From contig DIXH01000057.1 in assembly GCA_002428605.1 (NCBI GenBank), forward strand, positions 1 to 7,034: DNA of 7,034 nt. The letters run 5' to 3'. Under the pieces are notes generated by a model. That model was not told the DNA's origin and searched no databases. It saw only the letters and a list, made by a program, of their open reading frames with translations. Below are positions 5,308-7,034 of the stretch, piece by piece (positions within the stretch are counted from its first letter, which is position 1; the number at the start of each line of letters is the position of its first letter). The position numbers and the translations under genes were made by a program. The DNA comes from Clostridiaceae bacterium UBA6085. Lineage in GTDB: Bacteria; Bacillota; Clostridia; Clostridiales; Clostridiaceae.

Positions 5308-6702
5308 TTATATTTTCAGAAAATCAATTGCCATATCAGCAAATGAAACCAGCTTAACATTGCTTTTACTTCTCACAAAGCTCTTAGTATACCCAGATTT
5401 ACTGAACAGAAAATAGTAATGTTGTCCGGGAATCAGTTCTGCTTTTTCTTTCAGCTTTTCAAACTCAGAGTATCCAATCGGTTCACTGGTCCACTTAGCT
5501 TCTCCAATCAGATAAGCCGACTCTGTTATACCTAAATAATCAATTTCGACCTCTTTTTTTCTATTTGGATCAGTTCCCCAAAAACGCCCCTGTTCAGTGA
5601 TATAATCTTGTGGTTTATTGCCTCTGTTTTTTAGGAGCATATATTCTTGAACTATCAGTTCAAAGACCGGTCCCATGTACTCTGAGATGAATGGAGCAAC
5701 CTTGATGTCATAGTATTCCCTGCCCTGGCCCATCTCGATATTTGCCATTCCTTTTCTTACAAAGCGAAACCAGAAACGGTACATTGCGTCATTTATCCGA
5801 TAGATTGATTTGACAGATCCAAATTTTGTAATGGATGATTCCTTGGTTATGATATGGAGCTCCTGCAGATTATTGAGGTAAGGATTAACTGCAGATGACT
5901 GTTTTCCAACTACAGTTGAAATTTCATTGTTCCTGCTGGCCCCGTTGGCTATGGCAAAGAGGATGTCATTATATACTTTAGGCTCCCTCAATTCCTGATT
6001 CAGGAGATTTTTAGGTTCCTCGTATAGCCGACCTCTTGTATCGAAAAATAGGTTCACTAGGTTTTCTTTCAGTGACCAGTCCTTTCTGATGAAAGAAAGA
6101 TACTCTGCTACACCACCGGTGACTCCGTAGTAGACTGCAACCTCCTCAGGATCCATTCCGTCCAGCATGTATAGAGTTTCCTGAAAAGTGAATGGCTGCA
6201 ATCTTATTTGACTTGTGCGTCGCCCATATAAAGGACTCTTCTGGTTCAATACCTGGTTCTCCATAAAGCTCATGGATGATCCGCAGAGAATGATGAACAG
6301 CTTTCCCTTGGCGAAGTATTCGTCGATGGCACGCTGCAGGATAGAAGACATACCTTCAATTGATTCTGCCAGGTACGGATATTCATCAATCACAAGGACC
6401 ATCCTCTCATCCTCTGATTTCCTGGACAGATATTGAAATGCTGCATCAAAATCCGGGAACGACGCATTCTCCAGACTAGGATCAAAGTGACGTATCAACT
6501 GTTCAGCGAATATCTTAAGATTCATGTCACCCGATGCATTGGTTGACAGAAAATAGACTGCATTCTTTTCCTTGATGAATTCCTTGATCAGTGTGGTTTT
6601 TCCAACACGGCGACGACCATAGATAATGGTCATTTCAAATTTTCCGCTTTCATATTGCTTATTCAATCCATCCAGTTCCCTTTTACGTCCTACAAACATC
6701 AT
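5308..6702 (-). CDS. ATP-binding protein of the Archaea-type ATPase / DUF234 family
   Basis: ATPase of 464 residues with the architecture of the Archaea-type ATPase (STAND-like P-loop) family plus a C-terminal DUF234 domain. The Walker A loop is GRRRVGKTT (29-37). Walker B is MVLVIDEYPYL (101-111; D106, E107). A sensor-1-like LFIILCGSS lies at 135-143 and a conserved GRR at 160-162. A winged-helix-like segment follows (about 244-290). DUF234 covers about 305-405 and includes FWGTDPNRKKEVEIDYLG and LIGEAKW. The D388...E401-A-K403 pattern resembles a PD-(D/E)xK nuclease core, but nuclease activity is an inference. Cellular role is not established for this family. The start MMFVGRKREL matches the family N-terminus. 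SD GAGGTGA lies 25 bases upstream across a hairpin. Base composition is lower in GC than ptsI and citC, and a group II intron end lies directly upstream; both suggest acquired DNA. Confidence 0.9.
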   Translation of the reverse strand: MMFVGRKRELDGLNKQYESGKFEMTIIYGRRRVGKTTLIKEFIKEKNAVYFLSTNASGDMNLKIFAEQLIRHFDPSLENASFPDFDAAFQYLSRKSEDERMVLVIDEYPYLAESIEGMSSILQRAIDEYFAKGKLFIILCGSSMSFMENQVLNQKSPLYGRRTSQIRLQPFTFQETLYMLDGMDPEEVAVYYGVTGGVAEYLSFIRKDWSLKENLVNLFFDTRGRLYEEPKNLLNQELREPKVYNDILFAIANGASRNNEISTVVGKQSSAVNPYLNNLQELHIITKESSITKFGSVKSIYRINDAMYRFWFRFVRKGMANIEMGQGREYYDIKVAPFISEYMGPVFELIVQEYMLLKNRGNKPQDYITEQGRFWGTDPNRKKEVEIDYLGITESAYLIGEAKWTSEPIGYSEFEKLKEKAELIPGQHYYFLFSKSGYTKSFVRSKSNVKLVSFADMAIDFLKI

Positions 6703-6734
6703 TTCTGTCGAGTAGACAGCTCGACTTTCACCTC
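6703..6734 (-). promoter_or_regulatory. Hairpin-separated ribosome binding site of the ATPase gene
   Basis: GAGGTGA (6728-6734, minus strand) is the only good Shine-Dalgarno match near the ATPase start, but it lies 25 bases before the ATG. Between them, GTCGAG (6720-6725) and CTCGAC (6707-6712) form a perfect six-base stem with a seven-base loop. Folding would leave about six unpaired bases between SD and ATG, an effective spacing near the optimum. A competing stem, CTGTC (6715-6719) with GACAG (6705-6709), cannot form at the same time. Confidence 0.5.
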
Positions 6735-6763
6735 ACTTATACATATATTTGTTTATCTTATTC

Positions 6764-6788
6764 GTGAGGTTCTGTCTCTGCCCCTCAC
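6764..6788 (-). ncRNA. Group II intron domain VI-like hairpin
   Basis: On the minus strand GTGAGG (6783-6788) pairs perfectly with CCTCAC (6764-6769) around 13 bases, one base after domain V. The position and the TGTGAGGGGC start are typical of domain VI. No clear bulged branch-point adenosine interrupts the 3' arm, so the branch site and exact intron end remain open. An alternative pairing of GTTCTGT with ACAGAAC competes with it. Confidence 0.6.
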
Positions 6789-6789
6789 A

Positions 6790-6822
6790 GAACCCGTCGT
6801 GCCCTATTAAGGCAACGGGCTC
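6790..6822 (-). ncRNA. Group II intron domain V (catalytic core)
   Basis: A 33-base hairpin with the domain V pattern. The lower stem GAGCCCGT pairs with ACGGGTTC (eight pairs, one G-U), including the AGC catalytic triad at its base. The upper stem starts TGCC and pairs with GGCA, with a small AT-rich loop. The two-base bulge CG sits on the 3' side exactly where bacterial domain V has it. This is the best conserved RNA element of group II introns and holds the catalytic metal site. The maturase C-terminus 12 bases upstream supports the call independently. Confidence 0.85.
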
Positions 6823-6834
6823 TTCATACAATCC

Positions 6835-7034
6835 TTACAAAGCTCGCCAGATATCCACATATAGCCTTGGCTCTATTATTGGATGATTCTCCAACAACAT
6901 TTTATACCTCTTCCAAGACAGATATGCTCTCTGACTCCTCCGCGTCAATCTCTTGTACAGCGCAGAAACTATGAATCTAGAGAATTTCATCAATGCTTCA
7001 TAGTTCCCTGATATGCCATAATATCTGTAGTGTC
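6835..7034 (-). CDS. ltrA: Group II intron reverse transcriptase/maturase, C-terminal fragment
   Basis: The frame is open from the window edge to the TAA at 6835-6837 and encodes the last 65 residues of a group II intron-encoded protein. It shows the maturase (domain X) signature: HYRYYGISGNYEAL at the left, then LYKRLTRRSQRAYLSWKRY with the diagnostic RRSQ followed by SW, and an ending of the IEPRLYV type. Domain X binds the intron RNA and helps it splice; the full protein also copies the intron during retrohoming. The protein stops just after domain X, so no HNH endonuclease domain is present, as in several bacterial intron classes that lack it. The fragment is short only because the window ends; there is no internal stop. 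The gene symbol is generic for this family. Confidence 0.88.
   Translation of the reverse strand, partial: HYRYYGISGNYEALMKFSRFIVSALYKRLTRRSQRAYLSWKRYKMLLENHPIIEPRLYVDIWRAL

Larger units (their letters stand above)
6764..7034 (-). mobile_element. 3' part of a group II intron, cut by the window edge
   Basis: The C-terminal end of an intron-encoded reverse transcriptase/maturase (stop at 6835-6837) is followed 12 bases later by a domain V hairpin and then a domain VI-like hairpin, the normal order at the 3' end of a bacterial group II intron. The 3' splice boundary is not certain and lies somewhere left of 6764, within about 60 bp of the ATPase start codon. The 5' part of the intron, including most of the ORF and domains I-III, is outside the window, so whether it is intact cannot be judged. 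Confidence 0.85.

Noticed and set aside
6736..6741. TATAAG as the -10 of the ATPase gene
   Set aside because: It overlaps the SD region, would produce a transcript without the SD, and has no -35 at 17 bases. The promoter may lie inside or beyond the intron.

Overview
The window looks like a low-to-mid-GC Firmicutes chromosome, most plausibly a Clostridia relative. The signs are strong AGGAGG-type ribosome binding sites, TATAAT promoters that often carry an extended TGn element, a Gram-positive-style PTS enzyme I, CcpA-like cre sequences, and GTG/TTG starts. No species can be named from the sequence alone. Every supported gene reads on the minus strand, so gene order in the direction of transcription runs from high to low coordinates.

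Right edge (about 6764-7034): the 3' end of a group II intron. It holds the last 65 codons of its reverse transcriptase/maturase, followed by a recognisable domain V and a domain VI-like hairpin. The rest lies beyond the window. Immediately after it comes an ATPase of the Archaea-type ATPase/DUF234 family (5308-6702). The ATPase is visibly more AT-rich than the genes to its left, and its leader puts a hairpin between the Shine-Dalgarno sequence and the ATG. About 320 bp of AT-rich, repeat-bearing non-coding DNA then follows. This half of the window looks like accessory DNA.

Centre (1729-4986): citC and citX, which activate and build the prosthetic group of citrate lyase, are joined by an ATGA overlap. 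ptsI (PTS enzyme I) follows after a 97-bp gap with its own promoter. The lyase subunit genes citD, citE and citF are absent, and so is ptsH (HPr).

Left (1-1728): a 73-residue protein of unknown function lies between two near-consensus cre-like sites. Next come a membrane-anchored zinc-finger anti-sigma-like protein with no sigma gene beside it, a thioredoxin with a clear promoter and terminator, and the first 15 codons of another gene that runs off the left edge.

Functionally the window mixes central carbon control (PTS phosphorelay, candidate CcpA sites, citrate lyase maturation) with thiol/stress functions (thioredoxin, zinc anti-sigma-like protein). I do not see a complete new multi-gene system. 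The most unusual points are the intron remnant next to the ATPase, the hairpin-separated ribosome binding site, the citCX pair without lyase genes, the orphan anti-sigma protein beside trxA, and the paired cre-like sites.
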